Of a DNA stretch of 64,000 bases, positions 35,819 through 44,897 are shown one piece after another. This DNA comes from an uncultured Siphonobacter sp. (GTDB lineage Bacteria > Bacteroidota > Bacteroidia > Cytophagales > Spirosomataceae). A program made the position numbers and the translations under genes. The notes beneath the pieces were generated by a model. That model was not told the origin of the DNA, searched no databases, and worked only from the letters and a program-made list of their open reading frames with translations. Each line of letters begins with the position of its first letter. Within the stretch, counting starts at the first letter, position 1. The stretch lies in assembly GCA_913775095.1 (NCBI GenBank), contig CAJYIW010000004.1, positions 62,001 through 126,000 on the forward strand. Direction: 5' to 3'.

Positions 35819-37330
35819 TTACTGTTTTTTTGTTTTCAAAGGAAGAGAAAACCAGTGGAATCCATCGCGGGCGATGAGTGCCTCGGCGGACTCAGGGCCC
35901 CAGGAATCGGCAGCGTAGTTCGGGAAACTCAGACTGGGTTTTGAGGCCCAGGTATTCAACACGGGCATTAATAAATCCCAGGCAGCTTCCACCTGGTCAC
36001 CCCGCATAAAGAGCGTCTGATCCCCCAGCATGGTATCGAGCAATAAGGTCTCGTACGCTTCGGGAGTCTGGTGAGTGTAAGTACCCTTGTAGTCAAATAC
36101 CATGTCAACGGTATTCAGCACCATGTCCAGTCCGGGGCGTTTGGCCTGCACTTGCAGACGGATACTCATTTCAGGCTGAATGCTGATAATCAATCGGTTC
36201 TGTGGAAGACTATCCTTGATGCCCGAAGGAAAAATATCATGAGGAACTTCCTTGAACTGGATCGAAATTACCGAAGCCGACTGATGCATTCGTTTCCCCG
36301 TTCTCAGGTAAAACGGAACGCCCTGCCACCGCCAGTTATCGACAAAGAATTTAATGGCCGCGAAGGTTTCGGTATTGGAGTTTTCTTCTACCTTGGGTTC
36401 TTCCCGGTAGCCATTTACTTCTTTACCTTCCATCCAGCCACCGCCGTATTGACCCCGAACGGCGGACAAACGAACGTCTTCCGCAGAAAAGCGACGCATG
36501 GCTTTGAGTACGTCTACCTTACGGTTTCTCACTTCGTCGGCACTGAAACTCACGGGAGGTTCCATGGCCACCAGACACAGCAACTGCAAGAGGTGATTCT
36601 GAATCATATCCCGCAGAGCACCGGCTCCGTCGTAATAATCCCCCCGTTCACCGACTCCTAATTGTTCCGTTACCGAAATCTGTACGTGTTCAATGTGGTT
36701 TCGGTTCCAGAGCGGTTCAAGGATGGAATTCGCAAAGCGGAATGCCATGATATTCTGAACCGTCTCCTTGCCTAAGTAATGATCAATGCGGTAGATCTGT
36801 TTTTCGTGGAAGATACTCGCCAGCAGATCATTCAGCTTTTTGGAGGACTCCAGATCGTGTCCGAACGGTTTTTCAATCACAATCCGAACGCGTTCGGTAT
36901 CCGTGGAAAGACCCGCTTTGGAGATGTTTTCCGCAATGATGGGAAAGAAGTTGGGAGAAACCGCCAGGTAATAAATCACATTGGCTTTTTCGCCCCAGGC
37001 TTGCTGGTATTCATCAATGCGGCGACCAAATTCCTGATAGGTTTCTTCCGCATTCAGGTCCGAAACCTGATACGCCACGTGCTTGGAAAACTCCGCCCAT
37101 TTTTCAGAAGCTGCTTTTCCACTACGCGAAAACGAATTAATTCCTTCCAGAATTTTATCGTTGAAAACCTTATCCGTCAGCTTGGTACGGCCCGTGCCAA
37201 TGATGGCAAACTGTTCGGGCAGATACCCGTCCAGGTAGAGATTATATAAAGCGGGGGCCAGTTTGCGGGAGTTCAAATCCCCCGTACCACCAAAGATAAC
37301 GAAGATGGTAGGCCTTGTAGTTGATTCCAT
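35819..37330 (-). CDS. zwf: Glucose-6-phosphate 1-dehydrogenase
   Basis: 503-residue enzyme that oxidises glucose 6-phosphate to the lactone with NADP+, the entry to the oxidative pentose phosphate branch. Conserved: IFVIFGGTGDLNSRKLAPALYNL at the N-terminus (dinucleotide-binding fingerprint), RIDHYLGKETVQN near residue 185 (active site with the catalytic His and the substrate-binding Lys), and IVIEKPFGHDL in between. Length normal. It lies 120 bases after gnd. A stretch of its N-terminal coding DNA resembles a tRNA T-arm on the other strand, by coincidence. Confidence 0.96.
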   Translation of the reverse strand: MESTTRPTIFVIFGGTGDLNSRKLAPALYNLYLDGYLPEQFAIIGTGRTKLTDKVFNDKILEGINSFSRSGKAASEKWAEFSKHVAYQVSDLNAEETYQEFGRRIDEYQQAWGEKANVIYYLAVSPNFFPIIAENISKAGLSTDTERVRIVIEKPFGHDLESSKKLNDLLASIFHEKQIYRIDHYLGKETVQNIMAFRFANSILEPLWNRNHIEHVQISVTEQLGVGERGDYYDGAGALRDMIQNHLLQLLCLVAMEPPVSFSADEVRNRKVDVLKAMRRFSAEDVRLSAVRGQYGGGWMEGKEVNGYREEPKVEENSNTETFAAIKFFVDNWRWQGVPFYLRTGKRMHQSASVISIQFKEVPHDIFPSGIKDSLPQNRLIISIQPEMSIRLQVQAKRPGLDMVLNTVDMVFDYKGTYTHQTPEAYETLLLDTMLGDQTLFMRGDQVEAAWDLLMPVLNTWASKPSLSFPNYAADSWGPESAEALIARDGFHWFSLPLKTKKQ

Positions 37331-37450
37331 GGGGTTAACAGATAAAAGGTTTGACTTTTACGAACCAATGGCAAACGCCGCTGGAGTTAATAATAAACTC
37401 AGACACGATCCCCTTATCCGTCCGAGATTATTACGTTTTAACGATGATCC

Positions 37451-38884
37451 TTACACCAGGTTTACATCTTCCTTGCTCACCCATTCGGTATGGAAAACGC
37501 CTTCTTTGCCGATGAGTTCGTAGGTATGGGCACCGAAGTAATCCCGCTGAGCCTGAATCAGGTTAGAGGGCAGACGTTTGGTGCGGAAAGCATCGAAGTA
37601 ACTAATGGCTGACGTAAAGGCTGGAGCCGCAATACCGCTCTGAATGGCCGCCGTTACGACTTTACGCGTGCCGGGAAGAGCCGCAATGATTTGCTGCTTG
37701 ATTTCTTCGTCCAGTAACAAATGCTCCAGTTGAGGATTTTTCTCGTAAGCATTGGTAATATCGGTCAGGAATTCGGAACGAATAATACATCCACCCCGCC
37801 AGATCTGAGCAATCGCGGCCAGATTAAGATTATACGCGTAGGAAACGGACGACTTGTAAAGCATGTGCATACCCTGAGCGTAGGTAATAACCATGCTCGC
37901 AAAGAACGCCTGCTCCAGTGCTTCGATAAACTCTTCTTTCACCGCATCGATTCCGTGGTTCTGCGTACTGTACAGATCGGAAGCCTGCTCGCGGAGTTTC
38001 TTGTATTTGGATAAGTCGCGTTGTTCAACGGCCGTATCAATCGTAGCGATGGGTACTTCCAGATCCATGGAAGCCTGGGAAGTCCATTTACCCGTTCCTT
38101 TGGCCTTAGCTTCGTCTTTGATGTCGTCCAGCAATTCGCGATCCGTACCGGGAATTTTATACGCAAAAATATCCTTGGTAATGTCAATCAGGAAAGACTT
38201 CAGACGGCCTTCGTTCCACCTGGCAAAAATCTGACCAATGGCCTCATTGTCAAGCTTCAGACCGTTTTTCAGTAAGCCGTAGGTTTCGGCAATGAGCTGC
38301 ATGATGCCGTACTCGATGCCGTTGTGTACCATTTTCACGAAGTGACCCGAAGCTCCGGGACCAATGTACGTGACGCAGGGAACGCCGTCCACTTTCGCCG
38401 CAATGGCTTCGAACACGGGTTTCATTACTTCGTACGCGTGCTTATCGCCACCCGGCATCATACTGGGACCGCGACGGGCACCCGACTCACCCCCTGAGAT
38501 CCCCATTCCGAAGAAATGAATTCCTTTGGTTTGCAGGTAATCCACGCGGCGATTGGTATCCGTAAAATGCGAGTTACCCGAATCAATCAGGATGTCGCCT
38601 TCAGAAAGTAAAGGGGTGATGTTCTCGATAACACTGTCCACGGCCTTACCGGCTGGAACCAGCATGATAATCGTGCGGGGAATGGTAAGACTTTGCACGA
38701 ACTCGGGCAGAGCTACGAATCCTTTCACTTTTTTGCCTTCTCCTTCTTTTTCGAGAAGATCGGCTTTGGATTGATCGGTATCATGGCCGGCTACTGATAC
38801 GCCATGATCCGCCATATTCAACAGGAGATTACGGCCCATCGTACCCAGACCGATCATCCCCATCGTATACTGTTCAGTGCTCAT
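37451..38884 (-). CDS. gnd: 6-phosphogluconate dehydrogenase, decarboxylating
   Basis: 477-residue NADP-dependent enzyme that converts 6-phosphogluconate to ribulose 5-phosphate and CO2. Marks: GMIGLGTMGRNLLLNMADHG (Rossmann GxGxxG), GISGGESGARRGPSMMPGG near residue 130, GHFVKMVHNGIEYGIMQLIAE near residue 185 (catalytic Lys in KMVHNGIEY), and the long C-terminal helical domain with the usual IRSEFL block. It follows tal, separated by a strong inverted repeat. Confidence 0.96.
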   Translation of the reverse strand: MSTEQYTMGMIGLGTMGRNLLLNMADHGVSVAGHDTDQSKADLLEKEGEGKKVKGFVALPEFVQSLTIPRTIIMLVPAGKAVDSVIENITPLLSEGDILIDSGNSHFTDTNRRVDYLQTKGIHFFGMGISGGESGARRGPSMMPGGDKHAYEVMKPVFEAIAAKVDGVPCVTYIGPGASGHFVKMVHNGIEYGIMQLIAETYGLLKNGLKLDNEAIGQIFARWNEGRLKSFLIDITKDIFAYKIPGTDRELLDDIKDEAKAKGTGKWTSQASMDLEVPIATIDTAVEQRDLSKYKKLREQASDLYSTQNHGIDAVKEEFIEALEQAFFASMVITYAQGMHMLYKSSVSYAYNLNLAAIAQIWRGGCIIRSEFLTDITNAYEKNPQLEHLLLDEEIKQQIIAALPGTRKVVTAAIQSGIAAPAFTSAISYFDAFRTKRLPSNLIQAQRDYFGAHTYELIGKEGVFHTEWVSKEDVNLV

Positions 38885-38899
38885 TAGGTTGAGTTTTAC

Positions 38900-39006
38900 G
38901 TTTTGAGTTGCGGGTTTAGCGTTTAGAGTTTTGGATCAGTAAATGTCTTTCAAACCTAGGAGGAATGAGAACAATAACCCAAAACTCTAAACACAACACT
39001 CAAAAC
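38900..39006. repeat. Long inverted repeat in the tal-gnd gap
   Basis: GTTTTGAGTTG...GTTTAGAGTTTTGG (38900-38934) is mirrored by CCAAAACTCTAAAC...ACTCAAAAC (38979-39006). The inner 14 bases are perfect and the outer about 9 nearly so, with a gapped middle. It fills almost the whole gap between the two genes and would fold in the mRNA. Confidence 0.75.
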
Positions 39007-39010
39007 AGAT

Positions 39011-40096
39011 TTAGAAAGAAGCTACTTTGTCGGCGATGGCCTTGAGGAGTTTCTGGTAAGGTGCGATGAATTTTTCGATGCCCTCTTCTTCGAGTTTCGT
39101 CGTGATTTCATCGAGGTTAACACCTAAATCTTTCAGAGAATCCAGCGTTTGCGTGGCCTCATCCAGACCCGTTTCCAGATTTGGAGCTGCATTACCGTGA
39201 TCACGGAACGCTACCAGTGTTTCCATCGGAACGGTATCCACCGTGTTAGGTCCGATCAGGGCTTCTACGTAATACGTATCCGAAATAGCGGGATCTTTAC
39301 TGCTCGTACTGGCCCACAGCAGACGCTGAGGTTTCGCTCCTTTTTCTTCTAATTTTTTGAAGCGTTCGCTGGAGAAGATTTCCTTATAGATTTCGTACGA
39401 TTTCTTCGCTGAAGCAACGGCTACTTTCGCTTTCAGGTCGCTGCCTTCGGGTAACTTCGGATCAACGGCTACGTCAATACGGCTCAGGAAGAAACTGGCT
39501 ACTGAAGCGATGTTATCGATGGGCTGACCAACGGCCAGACGATCTTCCAGTCCCTCGATGTAGGCATTGGCTACGGCTGCATAACGATCCAGGCTAAACA
39601 GCAGGGTAACGTTGATGTTAAGGCCTTCGCTGATGGCTTTGCGAATGGCAGGAAGGCCTTCGGCCGTTCCCGGAATTTTAATCATTACGTTTTTACGATC
39701 CACCCGCTTCCAGAGATCCAGAGCCTGTTCAATCGTTCCTTCGGTATCACGAGCCAGTTCGGGAGAAACTTCCAGACTTACGTATCCATCCGCACCTACT
39801 ACTTTATCGTTATAGACGCCATCGAATAAGTCAGCAGCATCCTGAATATCCTTGATTGCCAGGGCATAAAAAATATCTTCTTCGCTCTGACCCACCAGCT
39901 CTTTCATTTGCTCATCGTACTCGGAGCTGCCGCTGATGGCTTTTTCAAAAATGGCGGGGTTGGAAGTAATCCCGCGAACGCCATCTTCATCTATTAATTT
40001 CTGTAACTCGCCAGACTTGATAAATTTCCGTTCAATGAAATCGAGCCAGATGCTCTGTCCGTGTTCATAAATTGCTTTTACACGATTGGTTGCCAT
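39011..40096 (-). CDS. tal: Transaldolase
   Basis: 361-residue transaldolase that transfers a dihydroxyacetone unit between sedoheptulose 7-phosphate and glyceraldehyde 3-phosphate. Conserved: GVRGITSNPAIFEKAISGSSEYDEQM near residue 40, VNKNVMIKIPGT-like NVMIKIPGTAEGLPAIRKAI near residue 135 with the Schiff-base Lys, and INVTLLFSLDRY near 160. The length and sequence blocks fit the longer bacterial type also found in actinobacteria. Coding begins 27 bases downstream of the rpiB stop, so it should be co-transcribed. Confidence 0.95.
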   Translation of the reverse strand: MATNRVKAIYEHGQSIWLDFIERKFIKSGELQKLIDEDGVRGITSNPAIFEKAISGSSEYDEQMKELVGQSEEDIFYALAIKDIQDAADLFDGVYNDKVVGADGYVSLEVSPELARDTEGTIEQALDLWKRVDRKNVMIKIPGTAEGLPAIRKAISEGLNINVTLLFSLDRYAAVANAYIEGLEDRLAVGQPIDNIASVASFFLSRIDVAVDPKLPEGSDLKAKVAVASAKKSYEIYKEIFSSERFKKLEEKGAKPQRLLWASTSSKDPAISDTYYVEALIGPNTVDTVPMETLVAFRDHGNAAPNLETGLDEATQTLDSLKDLGVNLDEITTKLEEEGIEKFIAPYQKLLKAIADKVASF

Positions 40097-40123
40097 AGGT
40101 GATAGTAACTGTTTAAATGAAAA

Positions 40124-40573
40124 CTAAACGATATGTTCTAAAGAGTGAACCTTTTGAAGACGACGAAGGTGCCGTTCGGCCCCGGAAAATTTTGCATTTA
40201 AGAATGCATCGACATATTCCTGAGCTGCCATGAAACCCGTAATGCGACCGCCCAGGCACAGTAAGTTGAGGTCGTCGTCCTCAACGCCCTGATGAGCCGA
40301 AAAGTGGTCATTAATCAAAGCGGCCCGAACGCCGGCGATTTTATTAGCCACCACGGAAGCTCCCACGCCACTGCCACAAACCGCAATGCCGCGTTCCACT
40401 TCCTGATTTGCAATGGCTTTTCCCAAAGGAATCACAAAATCGGGGTAATCGTCCTGCGTATCCAGGGCATGAGCTCCGAAGTCTACTATTTCATACCCTT
40501 TCGCCAGCAAAAACTGATACAGGGTCTGTTTGAGGTCATAGCCTCCATGATCGGCTGCGATTCCTATTTTCAT
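40124..40573 (-). CDS. rpiB: Ribose 5-phosphate isomerase B
   Basis: 149-residue RpiB/LacAB-family isomerase for ribose 5-phosphate and ribulose 5-phosphate. N-terminal MKIGIAADHGGYDLKQTL carries the phosphate-binding Asp-His pair. IAVCGSGVGASVVANKIAGVRAAL contains the active-site Cys (residue about 66). C-terminal LNLLCLGGRITG is typical. A terminator-like hairpin lies between it and the upstream tkt gene. No rpiA is seen in this window. Confidence 0.93.
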   Translation of the reverse strand: MKIGIAADHGGYDLKQTLYQFLLAKGYEIVDFGAHALDTQDDYPDFVIPLGKAIANQEVERGIAVCGSGVGASVVANKIAGVRAALINDHFSAHQGVEDDDLNLLCLGGRITGFMAAQEYVDAFLNAKFSGAERHLRRLQKVHSLEHIV

Positions 40574-40594
40574 AGCTATAATGGTTAAAGAAAG

Positions 40595-40620
40595 GGCTGA
40601 TACTCTATTGTACCAGCCCC
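40595..40620 (-). terminator. Terminator-like hairpin in the tkt-rpiB gap
   Basis: On the minus strand GGGCTGGTAC pairs with GTATCAGCCC (one mismatch) around a 6-base loop, followed by TTTCTTT. It sits in the 54-base gap between two genes of one pathway, so partial termination is plausible. Confidence 0.65.
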
Positions 40621-40627
40621 TCGTTCA

Positions 40628-42640
40628 TTATTTATTCAGCAACGCTTTAGCCCTGCTGACTACATTCTCCACAGTAAATCCGAATTCTTTAAAAAGATCC
40701 TTCGCCGGTGCCGACTCGCCAAAGGTAGTCATACCAATGACATCTCCTTCATCCGAGACGTATTTATGCCAGCCTACGGGCGAAGCTGCTTCCACTGCCA
40801 GTCGTTTTTTCAGCGATTTTGGAAGCACACGTTCCTTGTAGGCTTCATCCTGTTTCTCAAAAAACTCCCAGCAGGGCATACTCACCACCCGGGCCTGAAT
40901 GGACTCCTCGGCCAGTTTCTGCTGAGCATCCAAAATTAAGGAAACTTCTGAGCCCGTCGCTAATAAAATTAAGTCGGGTTCGCCCTCTGAATCAGAAAGG
41001 ATATAAGCCCCCTTGCTTAGATTTTCGGCTTTACCGTATGTATTCTGATCAAGGATGGGAATATCCTGACGCGTCAGAACGATCACTACCGGACCCGTCG
41101 TATGCTCAATGGCCGCTTTCCAGGCCTGAGCCGTTTCGTTGGCATCCGCCGGACGAATAACCACAATGTTGGGCATGGCCCGTAAGGCAATCAGCTGCTC
41201 GACGGGCTGGTGCGTAGTGCCGTCTTCCCCCAGACCGATACTGTCATGCGTATAAACAAAGATCGTTCGGATCTTCATAATTGCCGCCATCCGAATGGGG
41301 GGCCGCATGTACTCCGAGAAAATCAGGAACGTCGCCCCGTACGGTATGATACCCTTCGTCATGGTCATGCCATTCAGAATAGCACCCATGGAATGCTCGC
41401 GAACACCAAAATGGAAATTCCGACCCGAACGATCTTCGGCCGAAAACGAAGGATAATCTTTCAGCATGGTATCCGTCGAGGGAGCCAGATCCGCGGCCCC
41501 TCCCATCAGACTGGGTAAGACGGGAGCCAGAGCATTCAGAACTTTCCCCGAAGCTTTGCGAGTAGCCATTTTTCCGTCTTCCGCACTGAACGTCGGGATG
41601 ACATCCTGCCAGTTTTCGGGTAATTGCAGGGTACGTTCCTGCTCATACTGAGCTGCTAATTCGGGATATTTTTCTTTGTAAGCCGAGAAAAGCTCGTCCC
41701 AGCTTTTTTCGAGTTCTTCTCCTTTAGCTCCGATACTGCGGTAATAATCAAATACTTCGTCAGGAACGTAGAATGATTTTTCAGGGTCAAAGCCAAAATT
41801 CTGCTTCACCAGTTTCACTTCTTCCTCTCCCAGCGGCGAACCGTGCGAACCAGCCGTATTTACTTTATTTGGGCTACCGTAAGCAATCTGCGTGCGGACT
41901 TTGATTAGCGAAGGACGCTCTGTTTCATGCTTTGCGTTTTCTACGGCCCGCGAAATTGCTTCGATGTCATTGCCGTCCTCCACCGACTGAACATGCCAGC
42001 CGTAGGCTTCAAAACGTTTGGCTACGTCTTCATCGAAGGTCATGGCTGTGTTGCCTTCAATGGAAATGTTATTGTCATCGTAGAGGTAAATCAGATTACC
42101 TAGCTTGAGATGCCCAGCAATGGAAGCCGCCTCTGCCGTTACGCCTTCCATCAAATCACCGTCACTACAGATCGCGTAAATATGGTAGTTAAATAAGTCA
42201 AAATCAGGCTTGTTATACCGGGCAGCCAGGTGTTTTTGAGCAATGGCAAAACCTACGCCGTTGGCAAAACCCTGCCCCAGTGGGCCCGTGGTAATGTCAA
42301 TGCCGTCGAGTAAACCATATTCGGGATGCCCCGGAGTTTTGCTGTGCAGCTGACGAAAGTTTTTGATATCATCCATCGTCAGGTTATACCCCGTCAGATA
42401 CAGGTACGCGTATTGCAGCATGCATCCATGTCCCGCCGATAAAAGAAAGCGATCCCGGTTAGGCCATTCTGCATTTTTCGGATTGTATTTCATGTGATGG
42501 GCCCAAAGCACGTGACCCATTGGGGCTGCCCCCATCGGCATTCCGGGGTGACCGGAGTTCGCTTTCTGAACGGCATCAGCGGCCAGAATCCGGACGGTAT
42601 TAATGCCTAGTTGTTCAATGTCGGTTGTCGTTACTGTCAT
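40628..42640 (-). CDS. tkt: Transketolase
   Basis: 670-residue thiamine-diphosphate enzyme that moves two-carbon units between pentose and other sugar phosphates. Marks: [24 protein letters not shown] near residue 25, [16 protein letters not shown], the ThDP-binding [22 protein letters not shown] followed by DDNNISIEG, the pyrimidine domain [13 protein letters not shown], and the C-terminal domain with [15 protein letters not shown]. Length normal. First gene of the pentose phosphate cluster and divergent from a CDF transporter; promoters for both should lie in the 204-base gap, where no clear box was seen. Confidence 0.96.
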   Translation of the reverse strand: MTVTTTDIEQLGINTVRILAADAVQKANSGHPGMPMGAAPMGHVLWAHHMKYNPKNAEWPNRDRFLLSAGHGCMLQYAYLYLTGYNLTMDDIKNFRQLHSKTPGHPEYGLLDGIDITTGPLGQGFANGVGFAIAQKHLAARYNKPDFDLFNYHIYAICSDGDLMEGVTAEAASIAGHLKLGNLIYLYDDNNISIEGNTAMTFDEDVAKRFEAYGWHVQSVEDGNDIEAISRAVENAKHETERPSLIKVRTQIAYGSPNKVNTAGSHGSPLGEEEVKLVKQNFGFDPEKSFYVPDEVFDYYRSIGAKGEELEKSWDELFSAYKEKYPELAAQYEQERTLQLPENWQDVIPTFSAEDGKMATRKASGKVLNALAPVLPSLMGGAADLAPSTDTMLKDYPSFSAEDRSGRNFHFGVREHSMGAILNGMTMTKGIIPYGATFLIFSEYMRPPIRMAAIMKIRTIFVYTHDSIGLGEDGTTHQPVEQLIALRAMPNIVVIRPADANETAQAWKAAIEHTTGPVVIVLTRQDIPILDQNTYGKAENLSKGAYILSDSEGEPDLILLATGSEVSLILDAQQKLAEESIQARVVSMPCWEFFEKQDEAYKERVLPKSLKKRLAVEAASPVGWHKYVSDEGDVIGMTTFGESAPAKDLFKEFGFTVENVVSRAKALLNK

Positions 42641-42844
42641 TTTCTTAAAAAATTAAGATTTCACCGCATGCTAACACTTCGTTGCGGTGAACTTTACACA
42701 GGTGATTACGTAGCCAGGTCAGCAAAAGAATCATACAAGCACTTATTTTTTTAGAGATAATCGCCTGATTTTAAGTGGAATTAATTTTTACTTAAATGTA
42801 CCGAAATCGTCTCAAGGATCATTCAGCCGAATCGTTCATACCCT

Positions 42845-43750
42845 ATGCCTTCAACCAAATTCGCCATTTACACTGCTCTTGGAGCAAACCTGGCTATTGC
42901 TGTTACCAAATTCATTGCGGCCTCCATCAGCGGAAGCTCCGCCATGCTTTCGGAGGGCATTCATTCCCTGGTAGATACTCTAAACGAATTTCTGCTGTTA
43001 CTGGGCATTCGGCGTAGCCAGAAACCAGCCGATGACAAGCGGCCTTTTGGATACGGCAAAGAAGTGTATTTCTACTCCTACATTGTTTCCCTGCTGATCT
43101 TTTCAGTAGGGGGCGGGGTGTCTTTTTATGAAGGAATTACTCACATCCAGCATCCCCACGCCATTGAAGATCCGTTCTGGAACTACGTAGTTCTGGGTAT
43201 CGCTTTCCTGCTGGACGGCTTTTCCCTGATCACAGCTCTGAAGGCATTCAACGCCCAGCGTGGCAGCGTCCCCTTCTGGAAGGCTGTTAAAGAGAGTAAA
43301 GATCCCTCTTCGTTCGTGGTTTTATTTGAAGATGCGTCGGACGTCTTAGGATTGGTTATTGCCTTTCTGGGCGTTTTTCTGGGACATCAATTACAGAATC
43401 CTTACATCGACGGAGCGGCCTCTATTCTGATTGGTTGTATCTTAATGGGAGTAGCTATAGTTCTGGCCCGTGAAAGCAAGAGTTTATTATTAGGAGAAGG
43501 AGCTAATATCGAAATCAGAACTAAAATTTCAGCCATTACCAATGACTTTCAAAACACCCGTCAATTACAAAAACAATTAACTTTTCAAATGGGTCCGGAT
43601 CAGGTAGTAGTAATCGAGCAGGTTCATTTTAACAGTAATCTTTCGAATGAGGATCTTATACGTACCATTGAAGAATTAAAGGGTAAGATTATTCAGGAAA
43701 TCGATCCGGTTACCCATGTTTTTATTGAGCCGGTTCATTTTAAATCGTAA
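42845..43750 (+). CDS. Cation diffusion facilitator (ZnT9-like group)
   Basis: 301-residue CDF transporter for divalent cations. Helix 2 has AMLSEGIHSLVDTLNEF (H40 and D44, the HxxxD metal site). Helix 5 has VLFEDASDVLGLVIAF (E162, D166), a pairing seen in ZnT9-like members. RPFGYGKEVYFYSYI near residue 66 is the motif after helix 2. The C-terminal cytoplasmic domain (about 205-301) is a ferredoxin-like dimerisation module. It differs clearly from the atypical paralogue at 12041-12958. It is divergent from tkt and followed by a 455-base palindrome-containing region. Confidence 0.9.
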   Translation: MPSTKFAIYTALGANLAIAVTKFIAASISGSSAMLSEGIHSLVDTLNEFLLLLGIRRSQKPADDKRPFGYGKEVYFYSYIVSLLIFSVGGGVSFYEGITHIQHPHAIEDPFWNYVVLGIAFLLDGFSLITALKAFNAQRGSVPFWKAVKESKDPSSFVVLFEDASDVLGLVIAFLGVFLGHQLQNPYIDGAASILIGCILMGVAIVLARESKSLLLGEGANIEIRTKISAITNDFQNTRQLQKQLTFQMGPDQVVVIEQVHFNSNLSNEDLIRTIEELKGKIIQEIDPVTHVFIEPVHFKS

Positions 43751-43948
43751 GTATATAACTCAGAAAACCATAACAAGAACTGGTTTATCCTGCGATCTGA
43801 ATTTACGATCTCCAGGCAATGAACACTGAAGCATTCAGGTGATTGATAATAATGTTAGTTCTATCGAAATGCAGGATAGAGTAATCAAACCTGTGTGTGT
43901 ATTCTCTCGTATCAATCGAGTTAATGTTAAGGTTCGTAGTTATTGTTT

Positions 43949-43980
43949 TACTCATCACTAGTATCAGTTAGTGATGAGTA
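43949..43980. repeat. Perfect 12-8-12 inverted repeat
   Basis: TACTCATCACTA and TAGTGATGAGTA are perfect 12-base arms around an 8-base loop. No T-run follows on either strand, so it is not a standard terminator for the upstream CDF gene. Confidence 0.8.
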
Positions 43981-44096
43981 GGGTATTACTGCTGTAAAAT
44001 AGTTTTACGATTTTTAAAATAAGTAAATATTATATAGTATAAATATACATTCTGGAATTATTAAGTAGTATAGCTCAAATTATTACTAATTATGTC

Positions 44097-44128
44097 AACA
44101 TATAGCATATAATTTTATGCTATATGTT
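44097..44128. promoter_or_regulatory. Perfect 12-8-12 inverted repeat, possible operator
   Basis: AACATATAGCAT and ATGCTATATGTT are perfect 12-base arms around an 8-base AT spacer, 77 bases upstream of the LuxR-type regulator start. The position and symmetry suit a dimer-binding site, perhaps for the regulator itself. Confidence 0.55.
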
Positions 44129-44205
44129 ATATTCACCCTAACATTTCACACCCAACCATTTTGCATTAGGGTCCCTAACCACTAAAACGCATTAAACTTA
44201 CCCTC

Positions 44206-44835
44206 ATGAAGAAGTTTATAGTAGCGGAAGATCATTCACTCATTGCCATTGGAATTATAGAGCTGATCAAAAATCAATATCCCGATGCCCAGGTGTCAGT
44301 GGTTAATACATTTGGTGCATTGATTGATACCATAAAAAAGACTAACTTCGATACTTTAATCCTCAATACCAGCCTGCTCGGAGACCATAACTTCGAAATG
44401 ATTTATACCATTAAAAATGCGAACCAGCAGTTACCTATATTGATAGTCGCGAATCAGGAAAACTCGTCTTACGCTATTCCTTACCTGAGAGCAGGGGCAG
44501 AAGGATACCTTGATAAAGGAGCGTGTCCGGAGGAATTTAAAGTTGCTATTAAAAATATGATTGAGACAGGCCGGTACATTAGTGAACAAACGACTAATCT
44601 TACGATCGATCTTCTCCTGAATAATTCAGAAGCTAAATATGATATTTATTCCATCTTAAAAAGTAAAGAAATAGAGGTTGCTAAATTATTAATCAAAGGA
44701 TTTTCGAATAAACAAATAAGTGAGCGTATGCAGTTATCTGCTCCTTCCATCAGTAACTATAAAGCGAAGATATTTTCTAAATTGGGAATAAATAATATCA
44801 TTGATCTTCATGCTTATTTTAACAATCATTCCTGA
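44206..44835 (+). CDS. LuxR-type regulator with degenerate receiver domain
   Basis: 209-residue NarL/FixJ-like protein: receiver domain (1-120) and LuxR helix-turn-helix (about 145-205: KSKEIEVAKLLIKGFSNKQISERMQLSAPSISNYKAKIFSKLGI). The acidic pair near the start is present as E8 D9 and the conserved Lys is in GYLDKG. However, the position that should hold the phosphorylated Asp reads FDTLILNTSLLG, so residue 54 is Asn. It therefore cannot be phosphorylated in the usual way and may act constitutively or respond to something else. No kinase adjoins. Its base composition is AT-richer than the window average. A terminator follows; a perfect palindrome lies upstream. Confidence 0.85.
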   Translation: MKKFIVAEDHSLIAIGIIELIKNQYPDAQVSVVNTFGALIDTIKKTNFDTLILNTSLLGDHNFEMIYTIKNANQQLPILIVANQENSSYAIPYLRAGAEGYLDKGACPEEFKVAIKNMIETGRYISEQTTNLTIDLLLNNSEAKYDIYSILKSKEIEVAKLLIKGFSNKQISERMQLSAPSISNYKAKIFSKLGINNIIDLHAYFNNHS

Positions 44836-44860
44836 GTATTCCTTAATTTTATAGATCCAC

Positions 44861-44897
44861 CAAAAGCTCAATTCATAGGTTACGGATTGAGCTTTTG
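44861..44897 (+). terminator. Hairpin terminator
   Basis: CAAAAGCTCAAT pairs perfectly with ATTGAGCTTTTG around a 13-base loop, 26 bases downstream of the regulator stop codon. Confidence 0.8.

Larger units (their letters stand above)
43751..44205. other. AT-rich intergenic region with symmetrical elements
   Basis: 455 bases of low GC content upstream of the receiver-regulator gene. It holds two perfect inverted repeats of the same 12-8-12 geometry (43949-43980 and 44097-44128) and, closer to the gene, TTAGGG-T-CCCTAA at 44166-44178 with a further ACCCTAA at 44135. No credible reading frame lies here. Confidence 0.6.

Noticed and set aside
36071-36661. 196-codon open frame antisense to zwf
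   Set aside because: Shadow of conserved zwf codons; no independent protein features.
37264-37292. tRNA-like 3' end (GGGAGTTCAAATCCCCCG followed by TACCACCA)
   Set aside because: It is the opposite strand of the conserved GGTGDL segment of zwf, no acceptor or anticodon arm is visible upstream, and the protein motif explains the sequence.
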